A stretch of DNA of 64,000 bases, from assembly GCF_026191725.2 (NCBI RefSeq), contig NZ_CP120863.1, forward strand, positions 414,001-478,000, written 5' to 3'. Source of the stretch: Roseibium porphyridii (lineage in GTDB: Bacteria; Pseudomonadota; Alphaproteobacteria; Rhizobiales; Stappiaceae). A program made the position numbers and the translations under genes. This document shows positions 28,525-36,641 of the stretch, piece after piece. How positions within the stretch are numbered: position 1 is the first letter of the stretch; each line of letters opens with the position of its first letter. Below the pieces are notes generated by a model. It saw nothing but the letters and a program-made list of their open reading frames with translations, did no database searches and was not told the origin of the DNA.

Positions 28525-29184
28525 CTGAAACTCATTGCGGAAAACCTGACCATAGACCGTGGCGGACGCCGTGTCTTTCAGGACCTCTCCTTTACGCTTG
28601 AAAGCGGTACCGCGCTCGTTGTCACGGGCGCGAATGGCATTGGCAAATCTTCACTGCTTCGTACGCTCGCCGGACTGGTCTTTCTGAGCAAGGGAGAAAT
28701 TCGCCTGGAAGGTGGGCAAGATGACAGGCAGCCACAGGAACAAGCTCACTATTTTGGTCATCAGGATGCGGTGAAGCCTGCCTTGTCGGTGCTTGAAAAC
28801 CTCGTCTTCTGGCAAAGTTATTCTGCGCCTGTGTCGGTTTCGGCCTTTGCCGGTAAAAAAATGGAGCCACTTGAGGCTCTGCAGATTTTGGGTATCGGTC
28901 ATACCGCATATTTGCCGGCAGCCTACCTTTCCGCTGGACAAAGGCGCAGACTGTCATTGTGTCGATTGCTCGTGACGCCACGCCCTGTCTGGCTAATGGA
29001 TGAACCAACATCGGCACTCGACAAGGCATCGGAAGGCCAATTGCTCGAACTCATGAACGGGCATCTTGCACTTGGGGGGCTTATCGTGACGGCGACCCAT
29101 ACAGATCTGGCGCTCGACCAAGTTCAGATCTTGCATCTGAAGGCGGAAATCGTAGAGACGCAGCTGACCGAGGAGGACTTTTGA
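28525..29184 (+). CDS. ccmA: Haem exporter ATP-binding protein CcmA (CTG start)
   Basis: ATPase of the CcmABCD complex that releases holo-CcmE during cytochrome c maturation. 219 residues. Walker A GANGIGKS (35-42), signature LSAGQ (135-139), Walker B VWLMDEP (155-161). The coding frame carries the whole N-terminal nucleotide-binding region but contains no ATG, GTG or TTG before 28771. The CTG at 28525 is preceded by CCGGAG with 7-nt spacing and sits where the family starts (KLIAENLTI), so I annotate a CTG start; the in-frame stop is at 28486-28488. Confidence 0.85.
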   Translation: MKLIAENLTIDRGGRRVFQDLSFTLESGTALVVTGANGIGKSSLLRTLAGLVFLSKGEIRLEGGQDDRQPQEQAHYFGHQDAVKPALSVLENLVFWQSYSAPVSVSAFAGKKMEPLEALQILGIGHTAYLPAAYLSAGQRRRLSLCRLLVTPRPVWLMDEPTSALDKASEGQLLELMNGHLALGGLIVTATHTDLALDQVQILHLKAEIVETQLTEEDF

Positions 29185-29855
29185 TGTCATCCTGGGCCAT
29201 GGCGCTGTTTCAGCGTGATTTGCGCTTGTCCGTGAGGATTGGCGGCAGTGCGCTCGTCGGCGTGCTGTTTTTTCTTGCCGTTGTAACCGTCATTCCCTTT
29301 GGTGTCGGGCCGGACCTCAATCTCTTGGCCCGGATTGGACCCGCGATACTTTGGATTGGAGCGCTGCTTGCGACGCTTCTCGGGCTTGATCGGCTATTCC
29401 AGGCAGACCGGGAGGACGGAACACTCGATCTGATGCTGATGGCCGGACGGCCGCTGGAATTGGTTGTTCTGATCAAGTGTCTTGCCCATTGGGTGGCGAC
29501 AGGCCTTCCATTGGTTGTTGCCGCGCCTCTTCTTTCGATCTTTCTGAATATCGATCCTGTTGCGATGGGGGCGGTCACCTTGACACTTCTTGTGGGCACG
29601 CCGGCACTCACATTGATCGGGGCGATTGGAGCATCCTTGACCGTATCGTTGCGCCGAGGTGGCTTGTTGCTGGCCGTGCTCGTTGTGCCCCTTGCTATAC
29701 CGGTGTTGATTTTTGGTGTCAGCGCGGCCGATGCCGCCATCCATGATCCGGTGCCGTTCATGACGCCGTTTCTGATCCTTTGTTCTCTGTCGCTGATCGC
29801 TGCCGTGATTGGGCCGATTGCCGCAGCCCTTGCGCTGCGTTTTGCGGGTGACTGA
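29184..29855 (+). CDS. ccmB: Haem exporter permease CcmB
   Basis: Six-helix membrane subunit of the CcmAB transporter, 223 residues. The N-terminal FQRDLRLSVRIGGSALVGVLFFL and the central LFQADREDGTLDLMLMAGRPLELVVLIKCLAHW are family-typical. The ATG at 29184 overlaps the ccmA stop (TGATG) and has AGGAGGA upstream. A 104 bp gap before ccmC is longer than other gaps in the operon and may hold an internal promoter. Confidence 0.94.
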   Translation: MSSWAMALFQRDLRLSVRIGGSALVGVLFFLAVVTVIPFGVGPDLNLLARIGPAILWIGALLATLLGLDRLFQADREDGTLDLMLMAGRPLELVVLIKCLAHWVATGLPLVVAAPLLSIFLNIDPVAMGAVTLTLLVGTPALTLIGAIGASLTVSLRRGGLLLAVLVVPLAIPVLIFGVSAADAAIHDPVPFMTPFLILCSLSLIAAVIGPIAAALALRFAGD

Positions 29856-29959
29856 ACCGGATTTCTGGCTTAAATTTTTAGAATTGATCGAAAGCAAGGC
29901 GCGATTGTTGTTTTTCAGTGCATTGAAGGACAGCGGAGAGGGAATTAGATAGAGCTTCG

Positions 29960-30727
29960 ATGTCTATTTGGGACTATGCAAATCCGACGCGGTTTTTGAG
30001 GCTGGTGCAGATTGTTCTGCCCTGGCTGATCGGTTTGTGTGTACTGGCCTTCGCTGCCGGTCTCTACATGAGTTTCTTCGTAGCACCTGAGGATTATCAG
30101 CAAGGTGACACTGTAAGGATCATGTTCATTCATGTTCCGGCGGCCTGGCTGGCGATGATGTGCTACTCGATCATGGCGATGTCGTCGCTCGGGACTCTGG
30201 TGTGGAAACATCCGCTGGCAGATGTCTCGGCCAAAAGCGCGGCGCCGATCGGCGCGGCTTTCACCTTTATGTCTTTGGTGACCGGGTCTCTCTGGGGAAA
30301 GCCCATGTGGGGAACCTACTGGGTGTGGGATGCGCGCCTGACATCCGTTCTTGTTCTCCTGATCATGTATCTCGGACTGATGACGCTTTGGCGGACAATG
30401 GATGATCCGATCAAGGCCGGTAAAGCTGCGGCTGTGCTCACACTTGTGGGTGCTCTCAATCTGCCGGTAATCAAATTTTCCGTCGATTGGTGGAATACCT
30501 TGCACCAACCGGCAAGTGTGGTGCGGATGGATGGCCCTACCATTCACCCGGACATTCTTTGGCCCCTTCTGATCATGGCTATTGCCTTCACCTTGCTGTT
30601 CTTTGTTCTGCATCTCATGGCCATGCGCAACGAGATCATGCGCCGCAGAGTGAGGGCATTGCGTCAACGGGCTGCAAGCGTTTCCTTCCCGAGCACCGCC
30701 ACAGCTTCCACACAGGCCGCGGAGTAA
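29960..30727 (+). CDS. ccmC: Haem transporter/handling protein CcmC
   Basis: Membrane protein that binds haem and delivers it to CcmE. 255 residues with six helices; Trp-rich motif WGTYWVWDARLT (117-128), external His58 in FIHVPAAW and a second His in WWNTLHQPASV. Followed 4 bp later by ccmD. Confidence 0.96.
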   Translation: MSIWDYANPTRFLRLVQIVLPWLIGLCVLAFAAGLYMSFFVAPEDYQQGDTVRIMFIHVPAAWLAMMCYSIMAMSSLGTLVWKHPLADVSAKSAAPIGAAFTFMSLVTGSLWGKPMWGTYWVWDARLTSVLVLLIMYLGLMTLWRTMDDPIKAGKAAAVLTLVGALNLPVIKFSVDWWNTLHQPASVVRMDGPTIHPDILWPLLIMAIAFTLLFFVLHLMAMRNEIMRRRVRALRQRAASVSFPSTATASTQAAE

Positions 30728-30731
30728 TCAG

Positions 30732-30905
30732 ATGGATCTTGGACCACATGCGGGTTTCATTCTTTCCTCCTATGGCCTTTGTCTGTTGACCGTGATTGTG
30801 CTGATTGCGTGGGTCAGGATCGACCGCGCCAATCAGGAAAAGGCTCTGAAAGAACTGGCGGATCAGGGCATCGTGCGTGCACGACCGCAGGATGGGAGCA
30901 GGTAG
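30732..30905 (+). CDS. ccmD: Haem exporter accessory protein CcmD
   Basis: 57 residues: short periplasmic N-terminus MDLGPHAGFILSSYG, one transmembrane helix (about 10-28) and a charged cytoplasmic tail RIDRANQEKALKELADQG, the standard CcmD layout. Position between ccmC and ccmG confirms it. Confidence 0.93.
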   Translation: MDLGPHAGFILSSYGLCLLTVIVLIAWVRIDRANQEKALKELADQGIVRARPQDGSR

Positions 30906-30909
30906 TTCC

Positions 30910-31515
30910 ATGAGCGCATCCGACACAGAAGCCGGTCCAAAACAACCAAAGCGCGGCGTGCCGATCCTCGTTCTGTTGCCTCTGGTGGTTTTTGCGGCCC
31001 TGGCTGGGCTTTTCCTGTTTCAGCTGACGCTCGGCGGGGACCCTCAGAAGATCCCGTCTGCCTTGATCAACAAACCTGCGCCTGAGTTTGTACTTGCACC
31101 TGTGGAGGGTTTGGAGAAGGACGGCAAAGCAGTTACCGGGTTTTCCAGTGAAGATCTCAAGGGCAAGGTCTCTGTCGTCAATGTGTTTGCATCCTGGTGC
31201 GGGCCCTGTCGGCAGGAGCATCCGCTTCTTGAAGAGCTTGCCAAGGTTGATGGCATCGAAATGGTCGGTATCAACTACAAGGACAAACCTGAAAACGCCC
31301 GGCGGTTTCTTGGCAGCCTGGGAAACCCATATGACCGTGTCGGCGCGGATGCTTCCGGCCGGGCTGCGATCGACTGGGGCGTTTACGGAGTGCCGGAAAC
31401 CTTCATTGTCGATGAAAACGGCATGATCCGGTATAAGTTTATCGGTCCACTTGGCCCGCAGTCTTATTCAGAAACTTTCCTCCCGGAACTTGAGAAAATA
31501 CTCGCCGGTGGCTGA
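30910..31515 (+). CDS. ccmG: Thiol:disulfide interchange protein CcmG/DsbE
   Basis: Periplasmic membrane-anchored thioredoxin-fold reductase for apocytochrome c. 201 residues from the ATG at 30910 with GGAGCAGG upstream; a longer frame from 30877 overlaps ccmD. N-terminal anchor (about 17-38), active site WCGPC with Cys97/Cys100, and the cis-Pro loop YGVPETFIVD. The five-gene set ccmABCDG matches the Rhodobacter helABCDX operon; ccmE, ccmF and ccmH are not in this window. Confidence 0.95.
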   Translation: MSASDTEAGPKQPKRGVPILVLLPLVVFAALAGLFLFQLTLGGDPQKIPSALINKPAPEFVLAPVEGLEKDGKAVTGFSSEDLKGKVSVVNVFASWCGPCRQEHPLLEELAKVDGIEMVGINYKDKPENARRFLGSLGNPYDRVGADASGRAAIDWGVYGVPETFIVDENGMIRYKFIGPLGPQSYSETFLPELEKILAGG

Positions 31516-31602
31516 GTACGGGACTGTTTTTGAATAGAAATCACCTCCGCTGAGTGAGGTCACCGGAACTTTGGTGAAAGTCACGTTTCTGCGAAACCTT
31601 TG

Positions 31603-31639
31603 AATCGCGGGTAAAGTCACCGGCTCGTGACTCGCGATT
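31603..31639. repeat. Nested inverted repeat upstream of the DUF1223 gene
   Basis: Outer arms AATCGCG (31603-31609) / CGCGATT (31633-31639) enclose GTCAC (31616-31620) / GTGAC (31627-31631). No T tract. Could be an operator or a weak end signal of the ccm operon. Confidence 0.45.
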
Positions 31640-31690
31640 GAAGGTCTGTTTGCCTATCTTGTCATCAAGCAAACAAGGGAAACGAGCCAA

Positions 31691-32464
31691 ATGGTGGGTC
31701 ATATTCGCTGGAAAGCCGGGCAGGCATTCCGGTCCGGGTTGGTCGCGGTCGCCGCGTTAATAGTAACAACAGCCTGGAACACAGCAGAAGCACAGCCGAA
31801 AAAAGTCGTTGAACTGTTCACGAGCCAGGGGTGTTCGTCCTGTCCGCCGGCAGACCGATTGGCAGAAGACCTGGTGAAGAACAACAGCGACGATACGCTT
31901 ACGGTTTTGATGCCAGTGGACTATTGGGACTATCTCGGTTGGAAGGACACGCTTGCCAGCCCGGTTCACTCCCAGCGGCAGCGCGCCTACGCAAATCAGC
32001 GCGGAGACCGGTCTGTCTATACGCCGCAAATGGTCATTAATGGCGAAGAGCATGTGGTCGGAAGCCGGGAAGGGGAAGTCCGTGCTGCGCTCGCGCGCGC
32101 TCAGCCGTTTACCTCCAAAGTGGATCTGAAGATTACCGATATGGTTGTCGAGGCGAAGGTCGATGGCCTCTTGCCTGAAGGCGCCGAGATGGCGACCGTC
32201 TATTTCCTTAAGATCCAGGATGAGGCGATGGTGGATATCGGCCGGGGTGAAAATGCCGGACGAAAGATCAAGTATGTCAACGTGGTTCGAAATATTCAGC
32301 CCCTGGGCATGTGGTCGGGAGGCGCCGAGACCTTTCGGATGCCAAAATCCAAACTGATGCTGAAAGGCGATGCGCGGTGCGCAATTCTGGTACAGGTCGA
32401 AGGGCCTGATGGACCTGGCGAAATCATCGGAGCAGCGGTAATGGACTGGAATGGCGGTTCCTAG
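31691..32464 (+). CDS. DUF1223 secreted thioredoxin-like protein
   Basis: 257 residues. Signal peptide with hydrophobic core about 16-30. Family hallmark VELFTSQGCSSCPPAD with Cys48-x2-Cys51 in a thioredoxin-like fold, plus YTPQMVINGEEHVVGS. DUF1223 is common in alphaproteobacteria and has no established substrate; a periplasmic redox role is inferred from the CxxC. It follows the cytochrome c maturation genes but after 175 bp. Confidence 0.85.
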   Translation: MVGHIRWKAGQAFRSGLVAVAALIVTTAWNTAEAQPKKVVELFTSQGCSSCPPADRLAEDLVKNNSDDTLTVLMPVDYWDYLGWKDTLASPVHSQRQRAYANQRGDRSVYTPQMVINGEEHVVGSREGEVRAALARAQPFTSKVDLKITDMVVEAKVDGLLPEGAEMATVYFLKIQDEAMVDIGRGENAGRKIKYVNVVRNIQPLGMWSGGAETFRMPKSKLMLKGDARCAILVQVEGPDGPGEIIGAAVMDWNGGS

Positions 32465-32619
32465 ACCGTCAGGGAATGGTTTCAGCTGGTTTGAAACCCT
32501 CCAGCGCCGGATTTAATTTCCTGGACCGGGTTGTAACCGACGAAAAAACTGCTACCCCTTGCCGGGTCAACAGTGCTGCCTGACCTGAGTGTCTTGCAGA
32601 TTGTGCCCGGGGGACTGGA

Positions 32620-33513
32620 GTGGACCTGAAACCAAGGCTCAGGATTGCCTTTGCAAGCATTGCCATCGGTATTCTGGTTCTGTGCCTAAAGGTTGGCGCT
32701 TACCTGCTGACGGGCTCTGTCGCTCTTTATTCCGACGCACTAGAAACCATCGTCAATATTGCGTCGTCCATAGCGGCATTGGCGGCGATCTGGTTTGCCG
32801 CGAAACCTGCTGACAGCAACCATCCCTATGGACACGACAAGGCGGAGTATTTTGCCGCCGTTCTCGTAGGTGTCATGATTGTGTTGGCCGCGATCATGAT
32901 TTTCAGGGCTGCTTGGCTCGGTTTCGTTCAGGGTGACAGGCCCGAATACTCCCTTGAAGGCATCGCAATGAACCTGGCTGCAGCGTTGATAAACGGTGCC
33001 TGGGCCAGGTACCTGATGCATTTTGGCAGGCAGACCAGGTCACCGGCTCTGGTCGCTGACGGCAAGCACCTGATGACGGATGTCATAAGTTCAGCTGGCG
33101 TTCTTGCCGGAGTTGTCCTTGTCTTGATGACCGGCTGGACAATCCTTGATCCGATGCTGGCTGTGGTTGTCGGTTTGACGGTTCTTTGGACTGGCTGGGA
33201 ATTGGTCAAGGAATCAGTTGGTGGCCTGATGGACGAGGCTGCATCCAGTGATGTACTTGAAAAGATTAGACTTTTGATCTCCGAACACGGAGAAGGCGCT
33301 CTTGAGGCACATGATCTCAGAACACGCATCGCAGGCAGATCGACATTCGTGGATTTTCATCTGGTTGTGCCCGGAACGATGTCGGTGGAAGAGGCGCATG
33401 AAATCTGCGACAGGATTGAGGTTGCCATTGCGGAAGATGTGCCGGGCGCGCGGATTACCATTCATGTGGAACCTGAACACAAGGCGAAGCATTCCGGTAT
33501 TGTCGTTCTTTGA
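32620..33513 (+). CDS. Cation diffusion facilitator (divalent metal exporter)
   Basis: 297 residues, six helices. Metal-site pairs are visible as Y-S-D-A-L-E in helix 2 (about 37-42), HPYGHDKAEYF in the loop (68-78) and DGKHLMTDVIS in helix 5 (about 147-157), followed by the cytoplasmic ferredoxin-like domain with DFHLVVPG. Zn, Fe or Mn specificity cannot be decided. Start is GTG at 32620. Confidence 0.9.
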   Translation: MDLKPRLRIAFASIAIGILVLCLKVGAYLLTGSVALYSDALETIVNIASSIAALAAIWFAAKPADSNHPYGHDKAEYFAAVLVGVMIVLAAIMIFRAAWLGFVQGDRPEYSLEGIAMNLAAALINGAWARYLMHFGRQTRSPALVADGKHLMTDVISSAGVLAGVVLVLMTGWTILDPMLAVVVGLTVLWTGWELVKESVGGLMDEAASSDVLEKIRLLISEHGEGALEAHDLRTRIAGRSTFVDFHLVVPGTMSVEEAHEICDRIEVAIAEDVPGARITIHVEPEHKAKHSGIVVL

Positions 33514-33558
33514 TGCTGCTGGCTGTAGACGCGTGAGCGGAGACTGGAAGAAACACTG

Positions 33559-34386
33559 ATGCATTCATTTCGCCGGTGGCAGGCCCGTATTGTTGATCAC
33601 GCGATACTCATCGCGGGTGCCCTCTTCATGTGTTTGCCGGTCTATTCGATTTTTGCTGCAACAACACATGCACCAGGCGTTCCGGTGGTACCGCGTCTGG
33701 ACCCGGGCTCTTCTGTCCTGGAGAATTATGGGACTCTGATATCCGCGAATGCCGGATTTACGGGCGATGTTACTGTGCTGACGATGGTTTGGAACTCGTT
33801 TCTGCTTGGCGCGGGATTTGCCGCGTTGAAGGTCTCAGTTTCCTTGCTGGCTGCCTATTCGTTGATCTATTTCCGGGTGAAGTACGCTTCCATCATTTTC
33901 TGGCTGCTGCTGCTCAGCCTTATGTTTCCGCTGGAATCGCGTTTTTTGCCAACTTTCGCCGTTGTCGCTGATCTGGGTCTTGTCAACACGCGCGCAGGCC
34001 TGATCGTGCCGCTCGTGGCGTCTGGGTTGGGAACGCTGTTTTTCAGGCAGTTTCTCATGACGGTTCCAGATACGCTGATGGAATCGGCGCGTCTTGATGG
34101 GGCCGGTGCAATCAAGTTTTTCAAGGATATTCTGCTGCCCCTGTCGGTTCCAACCGCGGCTGCGCTTTTTCTGGTCCTCTTTGTGACCGGATGGAACCAG
34201 TATCTTTGGCCGGTCATCGTCACGTCTGAAGAAAGTACCTATACGCTCGTTCGCGGCATGCAGTTTTTCGGCCGTGCGAGCCTGTTCGGCCTATCACTGG
34301 CTATCTTGGCAATCCTGCCGCCGGCTCTACTTGTCATCTTGTTTCAAAGACAGGTGGTTAAGGGTCTGTTCGACGGTTCACATTGA
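33559..34386 (+). CDS. ABC transporter permease, UgpE-like (orphan)
   Basis: 275 residues, six helices, with the permease EAA motif ESARLDGAGAIKFFKDILLPLSVP (about 174-197). The pattern NYGTLIS ... WNSFLLGAG ... ESRFLPTF is that of the second permease of sn-glycerol-3-phosphate (UgpE) and related sugar systems. No binding protein, partner permease or ATPase gene is nearby; upstream is a CDF exporter, downstream a HAD phosphatase 25 bp away. It either works with components elsewhere or is an isolated remnant. Confidence 0.8.
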   Translation: MHSFRRWQARIVDHAILIAGALFMCLPVYSIFAATTHAPGVPVVPRLDPGSSVLENYGTLISANAGFTGDVTVLTMVWNSFLLGAGFAALKVSVSLLAAYSLIYFRVKYASIIFWLLLLSLMFPLESRFLPTFAVVADLGLVNTRAGLIVPLVASGLGTLFFRQFLMTVPDTLMESARLDGAGAIKFFKDILLPLSVPTAAALFLVLFVTGWNQYLWPVIVTSEESTYTLVRGMQFFGRASLFGLSLAILAILPPALLVILFQRQVVKGLFDGSH

Positions 34387-34411
34387 GAATGACATAAGGG
34401 AAGAGGGTTCG

Positions 34412-35092
34412 ATGGCTTTTGAGGCAATCCTGTTTGATTGCGACGGTGTACTGGTCGATTCGGAAACGATTTATGTGCAGGTGGAACGCGAGCATCTCGC
34501 GCGGATTGGCCTTCAATACGATCTGGATGAGTACATGGATCGATTTCAGGGCCTCGGGAGCGAGGACTTCTGGGCCGCGCTCGACCGGGACCATCGTGAT
34601 CTTGGCAAAGGGCCGTTGCCTGAAAACTTCTTCGAAGAGCTGGATGTTGCAACAATGCGGCGGATGGAAACGGAGCTGTTGGAAATCTCAGGTATCAAAC
34701 AGCTGTTGAATGAACACGAGGGCCCTCGGGCGGTCGCTTCCTCATCCAGATTACAGCGGTTGATTCAAAAGCTTAGACACACAGGGCTTTTTGCGTATTT
34801 CGACCCGCATATCTATTCCGGCGAGCAGGTGGAAAACGGAAAACCTGCCCCGGACCTGTTTTTGTTTGCGGCTCAAAAGCTCGGTGTTTCACCCGCGAAT
34901 ACATTGGTGATTGAAGACAGCTCAAACGGCGTGAAAGCCGGGCTTGCAGCGGGAATGACCGTGTGGGGTTTTGTTGGCGGCGGTCACAGCCATGATACGC
35001 ATGCTGCGCAGCTTGAAGAAGCCGGCGCGCATCGGGTCGTTGATACTCACCAGAACCTGGCAGAATTGTTGAACAACGGTGCCCATGCATAA
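34412..35092 (+). CDS. HAD-superfamily phosphatase (phosphoglycolate phosphatase/beta-phosphoglucomutase type)
   Basis: 226 residues from the ATG at 34412; the frame is open upstream but overlaps the permease gene. Motif I FDCDGVLVDSE with Asp9/Asp11, motif II SSS (about 110), motif III/IV KPAPDLFLFAAQKLG and EDSSNGVKAG. A small helical cap lies between motifs I and II. Substrate unknown; pairing with a UgpE-like permease hints at a phosphorylated small substrate, as inference only. Confidence 0.85.
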   Translation: MAFEAILFDCDGVLVDSETIYVQVEREHLARIGLQYDLDEYMDRFQGLGSEDFWAALDRDHRDLGKGPLPENFFEELDVATMRRMETELLEISGIKQLLNEHEGPRAVASSSRLQRLIQKLRHTGLFAYFDPHIYSGEQVENGKPAPDLFLFAAQKLGVSPANTLVIEDSSNGVKAGLAAGMTVWGFVGGGHSHDTHAAQLEEAGAHRVVDTHQNLAELLNNGAHA

Positions 35093-35095
35093 AAC

Positions 35096-35117
35096 CGGCG
35101 GCCCGGGTGGGCCGCCG
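35096..35117 (-). terminator. Terminator between the HAD gene and amtB (convergent)
   Basis: Perfect 9-bp stem CGGCGGCCC / GGGCCGCCG with loop GGGT. On the minus strand it is followed by GGTTTTAT, so it best fits termination of amtB; it may serve both sides. Confidence 0.65.
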
Positions 35118-35143
35118 ATCCAATCCCAAAATTGTCAGTTCAG

Positions 35144-36364
35144 TCACCGTCCAAGGTCATGCTCCGGATTTGCACTGATCTTGTGAATCGCAAGGTCCGC
35201 GCCCAGATGCTCGTCCTCTTGCGACAACCTCAGGCCCATAGTGCTTTTCAAGATGCCGTAGACCACAAACCCGGCAGCCAGTGCATATGTTGCCCCGACT
35301 ACGGTTCCGATTATTTGTGACATCAAGGAAACGCCGCCAAGGCCACCGAGTGATTCAAGACCGAAGATCCCGGCAGCGATACCGCCCCATGCACCGCAGA
35401 TACCGTGAAGTGGCCAGACGCCCAGAACGTCGTCGACTTTCAATTTGTTCTGGCACATCTCAAAACCGATCACAAAGATTGCGCCGGCACCTGCTCCAAC
35501 GATCAGGCTGCCAATCGGATGCATGATGTCAGACCCCGCACAAACGGCGACCAGACCGGCAAGTGCGCCGTTGTGAACGAAACCCGGATCGTTTTTGCCC
35601 ACGACCAGCGCCGCCAGAATGCCGCCGACCATTGCCATAAGCGAATTGATTGCAACGAGACCCGAAGCCGCGTCCAGGGAGCCTGCTGTCATAACGTTGA
35701 AACCGAACCAGCCGACACAAAGCATCCAGGACCCCATGGCAAGCCAAGGCAAGGAAGATGGTGGAATGCCAATCGGACGTCCTTTGGAATCGTAACGGCC
35801 CATGCGCGCACCTAGCAGCAGCACGGCGCCGAGCGCGATCCAGCCGCCAACCCCATGAACGACCACGGATCCGGCAAAGTCATGGAATTGTGCCCCGAAA
35901 GTTGCTTCCAACCAGGCTTGAAAACCGAAGTTCCCGTTCCAGACAATTCCTTCGTAGAGTGGATAGACGATGCCAACCAATGCCACTGTTGCCACGCATT
36001 GGGGCCAGAATTTCATTCGTTCCGCAATTCCGCCGGAGATAATCGCGGGGATGGCGGCGGCAAAGGTGGTCAGGAAAAAGAATTTCACCAATGTCAGGCC
36101 TTGGAGTTCAAATCCTCCGCCACCACCGGACAATGTTGCGGCATCGACGAGGAACGTCGTGCCATAGGCGAATGCGTAACCAACAAAGAAGTACGTGACA
36201 GTCGACAACGCGAAATCGACCAGGATTTTCACCAGTGCATTGACTTGGTTTTTGTGCCGAACGGTTCCGACCTCAAGAAAGGCGAACCCGCCATGCATTG
36301 CGAAGACGAGGATTGCCCCGACCAGCACAAAAAAGACGTCGCCGCCCACTCCAGTTGAATTCAT
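35144..36364 (-). CDS. amtB: Ammonium transporter, Amt/AmtB family (stand-alone copy)
   Basis: 406 residues, eleven helices expected. Twin histidines of the conduction pathway are in VVVHGVGGW and PLHGICGAWGG. Start placed at the ATG at 36364 (GGGGG about 6 nt upstream) instead of the one at 36385. Unlike the second copy it has no cleavable signal peptide and no glnK next to it. The C-terminus ends with ADLAIHKISANPEHDLGR. It diverges from the MCP-like gene. Confidence 0.92.
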   Translation of the reverse strand: MNSTGVGGDVFFVLVGAILVFAMHGGFAFLEVGTVRHKNQVNALVKILVDFALSTVTYFFVGYAFAYGTTFLVDAATLSGGGGGFELQGLTLVKFFFLTTFAAAIPAIISGGIAERMKFWPQCVATVALVGIVYPLYEGIVWNGNFGFQAWLEATFGAQFHDFAGSVVVHGVGGWIALGAVLLLGARMGRYDSKGRPIGIPPSSLPWLAMGSWMLCVGWFGFNVMTAGSLDAASGLVAINSLMAMVGGILAALVVGKNDPGFVHNGALAGLVAVCAGSDIMHPIGSLIVGAGAGAIFVIGFEMCQNKLKVDDVLGVWPLHGICGAWGGIAAGIFGLESLGGLGGVSLMSQIIGTVVGATYALAAGFVVYGILKSTMGLRLSQEDEHLGADLAIHKISANPEHDLGR

Positions 36365-36641
36365 GATTGACCCCCAGTTAGGCAATTTGCCAATTCGTTA
36401 TGCGTTTTGGGGAGATATGCATTCAAGTTGCATGCCAAACGGGCAAACGGTGAAAGATAGGGCAGAAAACTGCCGATCTTTTGATCGAATGGCGTTGTCT
36501 CATGGCGCGAACAGTCACATCTGCGAGACTAAAAAAGTGGCATCAGCTTAATTTATAGTCAGTACGAGATCAGCTTACTGAGGGCTATTTCTTCGGTGTT
36601 AACTATGTTGAGCGACCCTAGCAGGACACTCACATTGAGAA
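36365..36641. promoter_or_regulatory. Divergent intergenic region amtB / NrtS-MCP gene
   Basis: 277 bp, AT-rich, no gene. On the minus strand TGGCAT-N5-TTGAA (36422-36437) weakly resembles a sigma-54 promoter (two deviations, including the -12 element). No NtrC dyad recognised. Confidence 0.4.

Noticed and set aside
29945..30667. 240-codon minus-strand ORF antisense to ccmC
   Set aside because: ccmC motifs fix the coding strand; the His/Gln-rich antisense product is an artefact.
36422..36437. Sigma-54 promoter for the left amtB
   Set aside because: Two deviations including the -12 GC element; kept only as a weak remark.
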